From: Charina bottae | Lineage: Eukaryota > Chordata > Lepidosauria > Squamata > Charinaidae | Reading direction: 5' to 3' | Length of the DNA stretch: 64,000 nucleotides | NCBI GenBank assembly: GCA_023362775.1 | Contig: JALMGJ010000018.1 | Location: 22,177,105-22,241,104, forward strand | Shown here: in pieces, positions 1-41,350 of the stretch | How positions within the stretch are numbered: the first letter of the stretch is position 1 | Layout of the letters: each line of letters opens with the position of its first letter | The notes under the pieces: model-generated | Told to the model about the DNA's origin: nothing | Database searches by the model: none | The model's input: only the letters and a program-made list of their open reading frames with translations | Translations under genes and position numbers: made by a program

Positions 1-2
1 AT

Positions 3-11250
<11,248 letters not shown>

Positions 11251-11625
11251 GGCCACTCTCTGGGGATGGCCTGACCTAGATGCGGCGCTTGGAAAGGGAC
11301 TGCCCTGGGCTTGCTTCGGGTTCTGACGGACAGGAGATCCTAGGCACAGCATCACCGGCGGGGCCGGGCCGGGCCGGGCCACCGTCAGTCCGTTGAAGAG
11401 GTCCGATTTGCCCGGCCCCTGGACTCGTGCGCGTTCGCCAGGCGGACTCCGATTAGCCTGTCTGGCAGGTTGCAGTGCTGACGGGCTTTGCAGCACAACC
11501 CGCTCAGGTGTAACCTGGTCCTAAATTATTTTGGGGGGTAGAGAAAGGGGGGGAGCAATGGGGGGAAGCTGTCAGTCACAAGGGAAAGGCATCCCCGGGT
11601 ATGTTGAAATCCTTCCCTAACTGTG

Positions 11626-11631
11626 AATAAA
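11626..11631 (+). other. TAF1: TAF1 poly(A) signal
   Basis: AATAAA, 375 bases after the TAF1 stop codon (TAA 11248-11250) and just before the OGT CpG island. It is the first canonical signal downstream of the stop. Confidence 0.7.
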
Positions 11632-11964
11632 GCTGTTTCTGAAACGCCCCGAGGGATCTTTTGCTTTCGGCGGAGCCCGACTTCCTGCTGCTGGGAATGG
11701 GGGGGGCCCTGCTACTTCGGAGACGCCGCTCCCGGCAGGGGGCCGGGCGGGCCCGAGGTCAGTGCCGCCACCCCGTCGAGTAGAGGCGGCCATTTTGCGC
11801 TCCGTCTGGGTGGGGCCGCGGGAGCCCCGCCCCCTTGCGGCGCCCTTCCCCCGCTGCTGTCGCAGCCGAATTCCCGCCCTTTTCCTTCCCATCGGCGATC
11901 GCGCTGGTCCCCCCCCGCGCTGGTGCGTCTCGGAAGGGGGCGGTGACGCTCGCCGACGAGCTAC

Positions 11965-11976
11965 GGCGCATGCGTG
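11965..11976. promoter_or_regulatory. NRF1-type site in the OGT promoter
   Basis: GGCGCATGCGTG matches the NRF1 consensus YGCGCAYGCGCR at nearly every position. It lies 350 bases before the OGT start codon, inside the CpG island. Binding is inferred. Confidence 0.5.
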
Positions 11977-12325
11977 CTGCGCTACTTTGGCGCAGTGGGG
12001 CGTCCGGCGGAGGGTTTGGAAGGAGACCAGCGTCTTGGCGCTTCTGCTTGTGGCCCCGTTGGGAAGATCGAGGGGAAGGAGGCTCCGGATCGGCGCAGCG
12101 CCGTCCCCGTAAACCTCGCCCCTGCGGAAGTGGGCCAAATCCCCCCCGCAGTCCAGGGACTATTTTGCGGAGTGGGAGAAGAAGGTCCGGCGAGGCGCTT
12201 CGCTCAGTCGCCGTCTCCGTGCGCGCTGCCGCCGCCATTTCAGGAGCCGCTGCCTGAGGCGCGAGGGGCAGCAGGGGAGCGAGTGGGGACCGAGGCCGAT
12301 TGCGAGCGAGGCACCCGCCGGAGCC

Positions 12326-30560
<18,235 letters not shown>

Positions 30561-31314
30561 AGGAACTGGTGTGCGGAAAGCAGTCGGGAGGGCTCCTGAG
30601 CGGAGGCCGCGAATAGGGAGCCGAGGACTTCGCCTCTGCTTCGTCTGCCTGGTACTTGTAGCAGAAACGATCTGTGGTCGAACCTGGAGAGCACAGCGGG
30701 ACTTGCCTCCTGCATGACGGGGAGACTGGAACTTTGTGTCCTGCGTGAAGCATTTGCCACTGAGCTCTGTTGGGCCCCGATGTGTGTCTCCGGGCCAGGC
30801 TTTACAAGGAAAGGGGTAACATGGCCAGGCAACTGTGATTTCATGGATCAATTCAGTTTTCCTAGGAGTTAGTTCTTTCTCTTCTTTCGTGGATTGGAAT
30901 TGGAGCTTTTTTAAAGATTGGTTTTCGGGTATTCCTGTTGGTACATGTGTGGGTCTGACAAGATTTCCAGCTAGTTTGCGTTGCTCCTCCCCGAGAGAGT
31001 CTCTCTGCTGGTGAAGCTTTTTATGGGTTTTATAAACCACTTGAGCCAACATCAGCCTCCTTTAATGTTCGACAGTCTCTTGGGCTTCGTGTGCTGCATT
31101 GACTCCGATGAGGGCTTTTTTTTAAAGCCTCATCTGTCAGTTAACTTCAGAACGGCACACTTCTCTGTAGAAAAGATCAGTTGAATTTAAAATACGGTCT
31201 CCCCATCTTTCCCTGAAATATGTGGAGAAAACCCAGCCCGGTGCCAAATGCCTGTCCTTCAGGAAAGATAATTATGGAGTTGCAGGCGTAGCCACTGTAG
31301 CAAAGACTTTAAAA

Positions 31315-31320
31315 AATAAA
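31315..31320 (+). other. OGT: OGT poly(A) signal
   Basis: AATAAA, 755 bases after the OGT stop codon (TGA 30558-30560), followed by a GT-rich GCTCTGGTTTG stretch. The sequence between is therefore read as OGT 3' UTR. Confidence 0.7.
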
Positions 31321-31339
31321 GCTCTGGTTTGACCAGATT

Positions 31340-32130
31340 GGCCCACGGACAGGTAGGCAAAGCAATTATGCGCAGGGCGGCTGACCTCTTGACCTGCCTT
31401 TGTAAGCGCTCTTACTAAAGGAAGCTCTTCTGTTGACTTCAGCAGAAATGCAATCCCAGGTAAGTATGGATGTCCTTTTCAGTGTCTGCCTCCAGTCTGA
31501 ATAGTGCTGCTCGCAGCCTGAGGAAGGTTGCAAGGCAGAACTCCTCCCCCTCCCCCCCCTCCAGGCGCCCCCAGATGAAGTGTGCCCCACCACTGGATGT
31601 GGTTCCGTTCTGGGTGGGCGGGAAAAGTAACTCTGCTTCGGGCCTGCAAATTAACAGCAGCGTCAGTGGCAGATAGTGCCGCACACAAGTACTGGATGGT
31701 TCCCCGTGTGTGGCTCTGTGTGACGGGCAGAGCGTAGCCGTTTGTCCCCGTTGATGCTTACATGTGGCTCTGAAGGGGGCTTTTGTCTCTGCCATGCCGG
31801 GAGCTGTTCTAGGTGGTGGGGGTCCCAATGTGAGCAGCGTGGCCCCTGGTCCCCCACCTGGAAAACCGCCCGCCAAGCAGCACCAGCCAGGCCACTCCTC
31901 CAGGGTGGAGACCTCCAAGCCCCACCTTGGTTTAGGAGGGCAGAGGGGGGTGTGGGATGCCCGGATGGGTTTGGAGCCTGTGTGTCCTGAGCCGAGCAAC
32001 CACTGTGTAGTGGGGGGGGCCCTCCTGGCTCGGAGGATCAGCCGTTTTTCCTTCTGCTTGCTCGCTGTACCAGCTTTTGTTTTCAGATGAGTGTCGACAA
32101 ATACAGATGAAATCACTGGCCGCGTGTCCC
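31340..32130. other. OGT-centrin intergenic region, no gene seen
   Basis: GC-rich unique sequence. The open frames on both strands show no recognisable domain and look like compositional by-products. Confidence 0.6.
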
Positions 32131-32560
32131 CTGGCTTCTTTTCTTGGCGGGGCGGGGGAGGGGCTGGGTGCCGCTCGGGGTGGGGGCGACGGGGGAGGGG
32201 ACGGCGGGAGGCAGCCCTGGGCCCACCGGGGGAGCCCGGGCTGGGAGGGGGTTCGGGCTGGGCGGCTCGCGAGCGCGCTTCGCCGGGCTGGGCGGTTGCC
32301 CCTCCCTTGGGAGTCGCCACGGCAACGCCAGTCGCGCCGGAGAAGCGTTGGGGACCCGGAGCGGCGGATGGTTAGGCGGACGGGCGGCGGCTCGGGCCGG
32401 CGGGCGGACGGGCGGCGGCTCCGGGGCGGCGGCTCGGGCGGGGGTGGCTGCGCTCGGTGGTCAGCGTGGTTCTCGCCCGTCCAGGCCCATAAAGGGAGGG
32501 GGGCGGCGGCCTCGCCGCGGAGGAGGGCCGGCCCGAAGCTGGAGCTCAGCGCGGCGCACA
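32130..32560 (+). promoter_or_regulatory. CpG island: centrin promoter and first exon
   Basis: Very G-rich, CpG-dense sequence with many runs of three or more G on the + strand, spanning the proposed centrin start codon at 32368. No TATA box is seen. Confidence 0.6.
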
Positions 32561-33889
32561 AGCAGCAGATGCGCGAGGCGTTCGACCTGCTGGACGCGGA
32601 CGGGACCGGCACCATCGACGTGCAGGACCTGAAGGCGAGCGGCGCCCGCGGGCGGGGGCGAGGTGGGGCGCTGCGCTGGCGGCCCGCTCCGCTCCGCTCC
32701 CCTCCCCTCCTCACCACCGTCCCCCGTCCCCCCGCCCAGGTGTCCATCCGCGCGCTGGGGTTCGACCCGACCGAGGAGGAGCTGCGCCGGATCGTGTCCG
32801 AGGTGGACAAGGAGGGCGCGGGGAAGATCGGCTTCGACGCCTTCTACTCCGTCATGGCCCAGAAGATGGTACGGGCGCTGGGCCGGAGCGGGCGGGGATC
32901 GTGCGAGTTTGCCGGCTTCGGGCGTGAAGGAGCCCCGCCCCGGTTGTCGCTATCTTTGTATCTGCGAATGGGAAGAACCGGGCTAGGCAGCTGCTCGCGG
33001 CTGAGTGTGGGGTCTCGGCCTGTCCACGAAGGGCCTGGGGGGCCTTTGCGGGGGGGCTCTGCTGGGCGAGAGAAACGAGCTTGTCTGAGGAAGGCTTCCC
33101 CCTCCCCCTCCCCCTCCCCCTCCGCGCGGCTAGTCAGAAACCGACCCCAAAGAGGACATCCTGAAGGCCTTCAAGCTCTTCGTGGACAAGGACAGCGGCA
33201 GGATCGCCTTCAAGAACCTCAAGCAGATCGCCGGCGAGATCGGGGAGCAGCTCACCGACGAGGAGCTGCAGGTGGGTTTCGGGCCGGCCCTGCTGCGGCC
33301 CGCGATGCCCAGGCGGAGTCTGTTGGGGACCTCTGGGCCGGTAAACCCAGGCTCCAACGAGAGAAGCGGGGGAGGGGTTTCCTACTCTTGCGAATTCTGT
33401 GACCTGCCCGGCTCGGAGACTGGCCAAGCTCCCTTTGCTGCCTGTTGAAGCCGGAGGGACGGATCCCCGGTGGAGTTAGCCTTCGAGTGCCTTCAGGAAT
33501 GGAAGAGTTTGATCCAGGATGCTCGGGGAGCCATTCCCTCTGATGGAGGATTGCAGGTGTTGTGCTCATGCGTGCTTAAGGATTCCTGTAAGGAGGGATG
33601 TGGGAAGACGCTTAATACTTGGGTGCCTTCCGTTTCCCTCTAGCTCTGGACAGTCTCCTCCAGAAGGCAGCAGCTTTTCTGAGAGCCGCCTCACACTCGG
33701 CACTTGCACTCCGTCCTTCCAGCCGTCCTGGCAAATTCTTGGCAGCCTTGCACCCTGGCCTTTTCCATCATCGGTGGATCGATCTGTCTCTCTGTCCCGC
33801 AGGAAATGATCAGTGAAGCTGACCTGGATGGAGACGGGGAGGTGAACGAGCAGGAGTTTCTGAAAGTCATAAAGAGGCGCGATCGCTAG
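32368..33889 (+). CDS. Centrin (caltractin), CETN1/CETN2-type, five coding exons
   Basis: Small EF-hand protein of centrioles, basal bodies and the XPC repair complex. Model: ATG alone at 32368-32370, then 32485-32634, 32740-32868, 33134-33271 and 33803-33889, giving 168 residues (human CETN2 has 172). The basic N-terminus (MAHKGRG...) leads into four EF hands with loops at residues 38-49 ([12 protein letters not shown]), 74-85, 111-122 and 147-158 ([12 protein letters not shown]). Loops 1 and 4 look able to bind calcium; loop 2 is degenerate, and loop 3 starts with Val instead of Asp. The intron after residue 51 has a GC donor (AAG|GCGAGC). The first intron is 114 bp and in frame, so an unspliced form would add 38 residues. 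Identity to CETN2 is only moderate, so this may be a separate paralogue. The start exon is inferred. Confidence 0.88.
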
Positions 33890-33992
33890 GTGAGCCCCCC
33901 ACGGCTGGGAGCTCGCTCGTCCCTCCTGCAGAGTGGAAGGGGGCAGCGGCTGGCGGGGAGCCCGGGGGCACCTTTACTGCTCTTGCCTGCAG
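33890..33992 (+). other. Possible 3' UTR intron of the centrin gene
   Basis: The stop TAG (33887-33889) is followed at once by GTGAGC, a strong donor. A good acceptor (CTGCTCTTGCCTGCAG) ends at 33992. If used, the coding region would end exactly at an exon boundary. Confidence 0.4.
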
Positions 33993-34801
33993 GAACGTGA
34001 AAGGACTCTGGTTCAGGCACCATCAGGGTCGTCTTGGCTTCAAGCAACCCTCTTGCTGCGACTGAATAGGGCAGCAAAGAGGCTGACTTAGAGGTGCCCT
34101 CTTTTGCGACTCTTTGTAATGGCATGTGGGAAAGACCTTGAGAAATGGGGCGAAGGGATGCTGCCTGGGGAACGGTCAGATAAGAGAGGGCAGAGCCCGC
34201 AGTTGCATAATGGGCGGAGAAAGGGGCTCAGGAGGGACCCTCCCTAGTTTCTCGGAGACAGAGATTTGTACTTTCAGACTTGCAGATTGATGTCAGCCTT
34301 CCCAGGTAGACCAGATAGGAAGCACGACCAGATGAGCTGCTTCTACTTTATTGTAAGACCACGTTAACAGAATCTTGGGCCAAGAGCCAAGGGACAGAGC
34401 TTGCCCTGGAATGAGGGGATTGTGTCCAGACTGCAAAGCCAGTAAGATCGGTGTAGAGCTTGGCCAGGAGAGGAAGGGAAAGAACTAGCAAACTCTCAGG
34501 CAGACAAATCTCAATCTATGGAAAGGCGAAGATGCACTAGTGTGATTAAGAGCATCTCCAGGGCTGGAGGAAGACAGCCTCCGCCCTTTTGACCTTCTGC
34601 AAATTGTTGAAAGACCTGGTGGTTCTCCCAGGCCTTGGGCTAGGATGGTGTTTGAGCTTTTCCAGGGGGTTTTGGTTGGGTCTGACCGGAAGGGTCAGCA
34701 GTATTCTTTTTCTCTGATATGCATTACATTCCTTTATATTCCTTTTAAAAGTTTAATTGTAAGCTAGCTAGAATCACTGTGGAGTCATGTAGCCATGAAA
34801 T

Positions 34802-34845
34802 GTAGTAGTAGTAATAGTAATAGTGGTAGTAGTAGTAGTAGCAGC

Positions 34846-34893
<48 letters not shown>
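34802..34893. repeat. (TAG)n/(TAA)n compound microsatellite
   Basis: About 92 bp of trinucleotide repeat, TAG-rich on the left and pure AAT on the right, in the presumed centrin 3' region. Confidence 0.95.
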
Positions 34894-34894
<1 letters not shown>

Positions 34895-35393
34895 CTTATG
34901 ATAGAAGAGTGTGGGATTTGTACTGCAAAGGAAGGAACTGGCAGACTGGCAAGGCTGAAAAGGGTAATTGGTAGCATGCTGTGAGGACTCATAATGTGGT
35001 TGAGCACGTCGTGTGAACCAGAGATTGTGTTTTCTGCACCCAGGTAACACGTCGTATGAGCCCAGCCACAACATCCCAGGCTGAATAAGGATCCATCCTG
35101 GCTGGGGAACATCTGACTTTCGGGTGGTTAAAAGAGCAGCCGTGTCATCTTCAGCAAGAGAGACTCCACTAAGAATCAGAAGCACAGAAATAGCCTGAGA
35201 TTTTGGGATGGTGGCAAAACATTCCATAGAATTGGGAGGGTACGCAGCAGGGAGAGGAGTTGGGCTGGCCAGTCCAGTTTCACCCTGGGAGCATCCGTTT
35301 TGCACTCTCTGGTTGGCGAAGGGCTCCATCAAAGCAAGGTAGCTGCAGGGGCAGCTCTGTGCACAGGTGATGCCTGTCTGCCTGGCGGTGAGC

Positions 35394-35399
35394 AATAAA
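35394..35399 (+). other. Candidate poly(A) signal for centrin
   Basis: AATAAA in CAATAAAGACTC, the first canonical signal I see after the centrin stop, 1.5 kb downstream. The sequence between holds no other gene. Confidence 0.4.
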
Positions 35400-38300
35400 G
35401 ACTCTGCGTGCACTGGAATTCCCTTCTCCCTGGTGGTTGCAGGAAGCTGCTGTGGGTGTGCTCATGTGTGTGCCAGGAAGCGGGGGAAGCACCCACTGGG
35501 CACAAACGCTGGAAGAGCACTACGCCGGCTCCCCTCACAGTAGCCCCTCCCTGCCAGAACCATCAGCTGCCCCCGCCAGGGAAGGCGGGGCCTGGAGCAG
35601 AGCCCACGGAGCACCTGCGTTTGAGACCACACGACCCAAAACCACGTTGCCACCTTACAGTCGCTGTTTGCCAGAGCTGATTGCCTATCCAGATTTGGGG
35701 ACTGCCATTCATTGCTGGCATCTGTTCTCAAATTGCCCTGGCATCAGCCATTTCCCCTCCCAGGGGCGAGATTTATGATGACTTCTGTGTGAACTTTTAA
35801 TCCTAAACAGTGCAGTCAGGATTGCTGCTCAGTCTTCATGTGATGGTGGTTTCCAGAAGATTCCCTCACTTGATGCGTTCCTTGTGCCGTGTAGAACCAG
35901 GACGCAAATAGCTTAAAGTAGCCATGACAGAAGCTTTTTGCTCCTGCCTGTCCCACTGAGGTGGTAAAGTGAAATTCTGCCTTACTGTCTGGTGAAAAGA
36001 GAAATTCCTGCCAGCAGAGGCTGTTGCTTTTAGCTGGAGTGAGGGGATCAGTCAGCGGCCCGTCCCTTTTGGTCCTGTCCGAAGCACTTCCTATTTGAGG
36101 AACAATTGACCCTCTTTCTCTGTGACTAAAGAAGGGAGGTGGGGGGGGAAGGGCAGCCCATTTTGAAGGGGGCAAGAAATGGTTTTGCAGGACGCTGGAT
36201 GTCCTCTGATGAATCCCTTGCCACCAGGGCTGGGGGAGAGTAAGGCCCTTTCAGATCCAAGGTTTGGATACACCAGATTTTGGCAGAACATAATGTGTAA
36301 TTTCAGTGGGAGAAAACTGACAAGAGAGAAATGTGAGTGAAATGTGGAATGTTCTAGGGTTATGCAAAAAGTGCCATAATGTATTTTGATCAGAACAGAT
36401 TTTTACCTTGTCAGGAACTGGCAACTGTTAATTATGTCCCCTAATTCCTCTGAATTGATTTCCAAGGCAACGTCTTCCTTGTTCTCAAGGATTTTACTTT
36501 TTACCCTTTTCACTGCTTCCCCCACTGGGGAACTCCGGTTTTCCTTTCAAAAGCCCATTTCGCTCCCGATCCGAATGTCTGGCTTGGTAAATGGAGGAGC
36601 TCCAACGGCTGGCCAGCCTTCCCTGGGGTGCTCATCACCCCCCCCACCTCCCACCCATGCTGGGCATTGGGCAACCCCGGCCCGTAAGGTCAGCTGATGC
36701 CTGGGGTGTCACCCCAACCCAGAGAACTGGAGGGGGAGGAAGGAATTAACGGAGGGAGGGGGACCATCTGCTGCATCCTCTCTCTTCCCCATTAATCCTT
36801 TTCTGGCAAGGGCCAGATTAAAAGGCTGTCCTCGCCCCATTCCCTCTGGGCCGTGGTCCAGCTGGTTTCAGTGCCTCCCTCTCCTTCAGAGGAAAGCGGT
36901 GGTGCTGGGACGAGTCCCTTTCCCCCAAGGACTGGGGGGGCTGCATGGATGTCCTGACTCTGGCTAGGATCCATCTGCTGAAGCCACTTTCTGGAGCAGG
37001 GGGAGGCACAAAGAGTGACGTTCCAGGCACTTGGGCTGGGTTTGGCTCCAGGCAGCACCGTAGCTGGGTCTGTCCTCCCTGCCGGCCAGGAGGCAAGAGA
37101 GCCAGCATTAGCTTGCCCCAGGCCTTGGTCAGGTGCCCTGCCATTGCACGGGGCAGGGAGGGGGACTGGCTGTCCACCTCCTTCTAAAGTTCTGTCCAGA
37201 GTTGGGCTCCTTCCTGCCCAGGACAGCCAGGTATGTGAGGCTGCCGGACACCCAGCACCTGGGCAAGGCAGTTGCTGAAATTCCTTCCCAGCGGCCCGGT
37301 GACCCCTTGATTTTTCCTCAGGGAAGGTGGTAACTGACTGGGAAGCAGAGAATAATGGGGAGGCCCGGCAGCAAAGTAAGGGACCTGGAGCACGTCCACA
37401 TGGTGAAGACTCCTGTGCCAGATCAGACCTCGGGGATCCCGGAGGTCAGCTAAACTTGGCAGCTCAGCTGATTTATTTGCTGGCTCAGTGACAGCGTAAC
37501 CCACAACACACCCACCAGGCAGGATTCACCCTGGTTCGTCCTTTGGAGGAAGCAGGAGTGAAACTGACACGCCTCTCCTCACTTCCCCCCTCTGCAATGG
37601 GCCCCCCAGGACAGGAGGGTCGAAATTGCTTCAGTTCAGCAGTGGCGTTTGAAAAGGTGCACCCGGCAGTGTCATGTTTAGCTGTCACTCTTGTTCAAAG
37701 GTCGCCTGCCCATCGCCTCCCTCGCAAGGCCCTCCCAGCCTCCGTCTCATCGGGGCTATTTCTGCATTTACTTACCTTTTTTTACTGGCGGCAGAGCCAA
37801 CGAAGAGGGAGGTTGTGGGCATAGCACTCGGTTCCCGAGATCTATACCAATGTCTGTCTGCACATGGCATGAAATGCCTTGCCTTGCCTTGGCTTCCTGA
37901 GAGCAGCAGCAGCAGCAGTTGCTTGTTAAGCGTTGCTGACTGTATCCCCCAGAGATTAACTGCTCCCAACATGTCAGTTGCCTCTTGAGTTTGAGGCCGG
38001 GGGCTGGTTGTAATCATGAGATCCCAAAAAGGAACTCACTGCCACAAGCTGTGTCTGTTGGGAGCAGGGGGGTGCTATTATTAAAGCGATGGCTGGAGGA
38101 GCTGCCATCTGCCCTCCTGAGTGCCATGGGATGAAGTGAAAGACCGTAGGCAGAACCCAAGGAGATGCCCTGTCAGAGAGGCTCCACCTGGGCATCTCAG
38201 TGCAAAGCACGGGGCACCTTGATTTGCTCAGGCCAGCTGTAGAGCCCCTTTCAGGTTCTCTCCATGGTTGTTGATGTTTTATCCAAATCTGGTTTAATGC

Positions 38301-40589
38301 TAATAAATCCGGAGATGGGTTTTCTTCTGGCACACAAGTTGGCTCAGCCTCCTTCCTGGCAAGATAGATGCCCTGACTGGTTGGCAGATTAACCTGTGTC
38401 TGTATTAAGCCAGCAAGAGGCCCTCGGTGCTCTTCTTCAGGGGCAGCACCCAGGGAGGGGCACAGTCCTGGCGTCGGGGACAGAACTTCTTAGCCAGACC
38501 GAACTGCTGTGGCAGAACCGGGAAGACGCAGCAGGCCCACCACTGAAACCCCGGTGGGGAAGAAAGGCATCTGCTCTCCTCCTCCTCCAGAGAAAGCAGT
38601 TGTAGGAAGGCCAAGTGGCCAGTTTATCAACTGCTCTCAGACACACAACCTGCAGGAGGAAAGGCGGCTTGTGTCAAAATGCCACGTCATCCTACAAGTC
38701 AAGAAGACAGGATGTGGCACCGGACCAACGCTTGGCCTCCTCCAAGAAAGGTCCTCTTAGAACTTGATTGCGACCGGATGAAAAGCGACTGAAATACACC
38801 CAAGAAGGAGAAGAGGCAGGAATGGGGGGTAAAAAGTACCAGGCAACTGCTTCCTGCCGCGCATCCTTCGTGGAGGGTGGCTGGGGATCAGGAGGACGCG
38901 GGTGGGATACAGGGCCTTGTAGAGCCAGGCAGAAATAAACCCCTGATGGAACAGAAGCGGCCCTTGGCTTGTGTTCTTCTGCAATGGTCTTGGATCTTCT
39001 GTGACATCACAGGAGTTCAGCCAATGGCCGAGCTTGCTCTCGACCCGCCCCCCAACAATGGAGGCAGGAGCCAGAAGACGCCGCAGCAGCCATTTCCCCT
39101 GCAGATGAGCAGCCCAGCCACAGAACCCGGAGCCGTTCCGTCAGCCCTGCCTGCCTCCCTCTCGGGGAGCGATCGGCTGCCGCAGTCTTGCAGCATCTTG
39201 AGGGAGGGATGGAAGCCCACATCTGTTATCCAGAGCGGTAAAAATAATAGGGTTGGGCTTTATATCAGTTTATTCTGTCCTCTGGCATTTCGCAGCACCT
39301 CGTCCGCACTTTCTCGGGTGATCCATCACACCCCAACACCGCTTTATGGGCCGGGGAGCAACTTGGCAGAGAATCTTGGATGGGGATTTATGGCTGGCAT
39401 ATATTATGCGATGTCTTATAGGGAGCTGCAGAGGAATGGGAGGACCCAGTAATTACTCCATAAATATTAATGCAGTCTCCCCTGAGGAAGCCAGAGGCTG
39501 AAGCCAAGCTGCTTCTGCAGTCAGGCTTTGGAGGCACGGGGGGGGGGGGGGGGGGGGGAGACCAGGCTCTGCAATAGCAAAGCTCCAATCGGCAGGCCAG
39601 GGACCGTCTCCTGCGGCCCAGCCTGCTAACCCCACTGGCCTGGAGGGGCACAATGCAGGCGGGGGGACAGCGCTGGCGCTCCCTCTTCCCAAACCCTGGC
39701 TGGCCAGGCCACCTGCTCCCTGAAAAACCTGGATCTGTAATTAAGGGCGCCTTGGCTTATGTTCCCCTTCCCTTCCTGCCCCTTTTCCTCCACTGCACGT
39801 CCACCCCAGTTCCAGCCGCCCCACTGCTTGGGTGCCCCGGCCGAAAAGCGCTTTTTATGCGACACACGTGGTTATTTCTGAGCAGCCCGCCTTGTTCAGA
39901 GCAGAGGACCCACCTTCTTGGGGTACAGAATGCCCGGTGAGAACCCGGCGGCTTTAGGTAAAAGGTGCCCTGCCTGGGCCTTGGGGCGGTGCTTCTGACA
40001 GCCCCTCTTGCCCCGGCTTCTGCCTCTTCCGTGGGCAGCGGCGGGCCTTCTCCCTCCCGCTCCGTTGTCCCTGGCCTTCGGGCTGCGCCTTCCTCTTTCT
40101 TTCCCGCCTTTCTGCCTGTGGGTGGTGGGTGAGAGACGCCGCTTTTGCACCCTTTTAAAGAAAACGGCGTTTTATTACTTTTGTATTGTAAACCACCTTA
40201 CAGGTACTTGACGATGGAAGCAGGAGCCGAGGGGTCTGCGGGGAACAGTTGTTTTGACTCCTGTTTGGGGGCAAGAAGCTTGTCTGGGTGTTTCTTCTCC
40301 AGCGGGGCCAGCTGGGCCTGCTGAGACCCGAAAGGAGCTTCTTCCGCGGCTCTTCTAGCCCCGCTTGGCTTTTCCGGCTCGGCAGCCCCTTCCCCCTCTC
40401 TCCTGTTTCTCGCCTGGTCCGGGCCGGGCCGGAGGGGCTTCCACTTTGCAGGAATAGGAAGCAAAGAATAAAAGTCGAAGCTCCTCAACTCCGTGCGGGT
40501 GCCGATTCAGGCAGACCAACCTCTGCCCAGATGCAGAGTGGCGCGCGCAGTGTCCATTCAGCTCAGGTGAAGGAAGCGTGAAACCCGCC

Positions 40590-41350
40590 CGGCTTGGACG
40601 GTCTCAAGCTACCGGGAAAGCCCCCTCGGGCTCCCCTGCTTCCGTCGGACGGAACCTTCGGGGGCCCGGCCGGCGGGGGGGAATCCATCCGCGCCTCTCC
40701 AGCCGAGCCTTGCCCGAACGAACGACACTCCCGCCCGCCCCCCCGGGAAAGTGAGAGGCCCTTCCGCCGCACTGCGGGGCTCGGTCCCGCCCTCGTCGGC
40801 AGCGCAAGGACACCAGCCCACCGCCGCCCCGGTCCCGTGGGTGCTCCGGGCAGGTGCGCGGACGCGGGCTTCCTCCGGCGGAGTTTCTGGCGCCTTGGCC
40901 CCGGCCCGGCCCCGCTTCCTCCACCCGCGGGGCCACCCAGGGGCGGCGGGCTCGGGCTGCGGCTGAGCACAGGCTTCCCTGAGGCTTCTGGTGGAGGCCC
41001 GCAGCCCCCCCGACCCCTCCAGATGCGCACCGCGTCGCATCGCCCCGAGAGCCGCGAGGACAGCATTGCCTTCCCCGCGCTCCAGAGCTGAGGCTCGCTC
41101 CGCGGGGCTCCGGGCAGCCTCTGCCCCCCCCCCCCGCGCCTGCCTGCTAAACCACGGTGGAGCTCTTGGGAGGGGGAAAGCGAGGGGGCGGTGCAGCTTC
41201 GCCAGCTTCCCCAGAGAAAGTTGAGCTCCTGCCGGGGTTCAGGTGTGCAGCCGGAGCCCCCGGAGCCCCCCCCCGGTCTTCTGCCCTGCTCTTCTGGAGT
41301 GGGCTGGTTGGCTCCCAGAGCCCCCCCGCCCCGCCCCCGCAGTCCCATCC
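40590..41350. promoter_or_regulatory. Orphan CpG island
   Basis: CpG-dense sequence about 3 kb upstream of the KCTD12-like CpG island and not tied to any coding exon I can see. It could be an alternative promoter, a non-coding RNA start or an enhancer. Confidence 0.5.

Noticed and set aside
31439..32810. Two overlapping frames of about 290 codons on the minus strand, upstream of and across centrin exon 2
   Set aside because: Compositional artefacts of a GC-rich promoter and antisense to a real gene.
34802..34893. Regular spaced repeats considered as a structured array
   Set aside because: Plain trinucleotide microsatellite; CRISPR-like arrays do not apply to this genome.
39538..39560. Run of 22 G residues
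   Set aside because: Could be real, but long homopolymers are also common assembly or sequencing errors, so no function is proposed.
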